DNA of 6,191 nt from a bacterium (GTDB lineage Bacteria > Elusimicrobiota > Elusimicrobia > UBA1565 > UBA9628), in the NCBI GenBank assembly GCA_021790955.1, contig JAJYFI010000110.1, forward strand, positions 1 to 6,191, written 5' to 3'. This document shows positions 5,704-6,191 of the stretch, piece after piece. The position numbers and the translations under genes are program-made. The stretch's first letter is position 1; every line of letters starts with the position of its first letter. The notes beneath the pieces are model-generated. The model searched no databases, was not told the DNA's origin, and saw nothing but the letters and a program-made list of their open reading frames with translations.

Positions 5704-6191
5704 TCAAATAGACGAGCCAGCAGCTTCTCTAAACGCCGCGCGGGCGGCGGCGACGGTCCGATCGACATCCCGGTCCGTGTGCGCGGTGGAGAGAAAGGCG
5801 GTCTCAAACTGCGCGGGAGGCAGGTAGACCCCCCTTTGGAGCATGGCGTGGAAAAATCTCGCGTAAGTTTTCGTGTCCGCGAGCTTCGCGGAGGCGTAGT
5901 CGACGACCGGCCGCGAGGCGAAGAACACGGTGAACATCGAGGCGATCGTCGGGATTTGGACCGCGACGCCGGCCTCGGCCGCGGCGGCCTTCAAGCCCCC
6001 GGCCAGCCGCCGCGTCATGGCCTCCAGACGCCGGTAGGGCCTCTCCTTCCTTAAGATTCGCAGCGTCTCAAGCCCCGCGGCGCAGGCGACCGGGTTGCCG
6101 GAGAGCGTTCCCGCCTGGTACACGGGGCCCAAGGGAGCGATCTTTTCCATGAGCTCCCGGCGGCCGCCGTAGGCCGCGAGCGGAAAGCCTC
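5704..6191 (-). CDS. hemL: Glutamate-1-semialdehyde 2,1-aminomutase, C-terminal part (5' end cut by window)
   Basis: The last 161 codons of HemL, a PLP enzyme that turns glutamate 1-semialdehyde into 5-aminolevulinate in the C5 route to haem and other tetrapyrroles, in the cytosol as a dimer. The visible part starts inside the GG-FPLAAYGGRRELMEKIAPLGPVYQAGTLSGNPVACAAG segment, which is highly characteristic of this enzyme; GTLSGNP contacts the PLP phosphate across the dimer. FFHAMLQRGVYLPPAQFETAFLSTAHTDRDVDRTV is the family's C-terminal signature. The frame stays open to the right edge. The PLP-binding lysine (Lys265 in E. coli, just before the GGG turn) and about 270 N-terminal residues lie beyond the window. 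An internal ATG at 6150 is not the start, because conserved sequence continues upstream of it. The stop at 5704-5706 lies one base from the kinase stop, so the two genes converge tail to tail. Confidence 0.95.
   Translation of the reverse strand, partial: GFPLAAYGGRRELMEKIAPLGPVYQAGTLSGNPVACAAGLETLRILRKERPYRRLEAMTRRLAGGLKAAAAEAGVAVQIPTIASMFTVFFASRPVVDYASAKLADTKTYARFFHAMLQRGVYLPPAQFETAFLSTAHTDRDVDRTVAAARAAFREAAGSSI

Noticed and set aside
5704..6150. A separate short gene starting at ATG 6150.
   Set aside because: Conserved HemL sequence (GFPLAAYGGRREL) continues in frame upstream to the window edge, so this ATG is an internal methionine.

Overview
This is a 6.2 kb stretch of GC-rich bacterial DNA (roughly two thirds G+C), densely coding. 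It holds five protein genes, two of them cut by the window edges. The gene set fits an uncultured GC-rich Gram-negative anaerobe or facultative anaerobe: a HyfB-type energy-converting hydrogenase/complex I-like membrane subunit, a TPR Ser/Thr kinase with an N-terminal signal peptide, and C5-pathway HemL. An Elusimicrobiota-like lineage is one guess, but nothing here fixes the taxonomy.

Layout. Positions 1-1799 (minus) are almost all of a HyfB/HycC-like proton-pumping antiporter subunit, reading off the left edge. Positions 1800-1864 are a short AT-rich island with a perfect TATAAT and a 7-6-7 inverted repeat that looks like an ArsR-family operator. Positions 1865-2179 (minus) are a small cysteine-free ArsR-family repressor. 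Positions 2209-3351 (minus) are a DAO-family FAD oxidoreductase resembling monomeric sarcosine oxidase. Positions 3352-3410 are a compact divergent promoter region. Positions 3411-5702 (plus) encode a 763-residue protein with signal peptide, TPR domain, one transmembrane helix and a complete Hanks-type Ser/Thr kinase. Positions 5704-6191 (minus) are the C-terminal third of HemL, reading in from the right edge. There is no gene-free stretch over 300 bases, and I see no RNA genes, mobile elements or CRISPR.

How the parts may work together. The oxidase, arsR and hyfB genes are co-directional with short gaps. The operator-like palindrome sits between arsR and hyfB and overlaps the predicted hyfB -10 box, so the simplest reading is that the ArsR protein controls the hydrogenase-type operon that starts with hyfB. 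The kinase is transcribed away from this cluster and converges on hemL with one base between the stop codons. It has the inverse of the usual PknB layout: the sensor-like TPR domain is N-terminal and predicted outside the membrane, and the kinase is C-terminal and predicted inside, like a type I receptor kinase. That kinase and the operator-linked, thiol-free ArsR are the two most interesting items.
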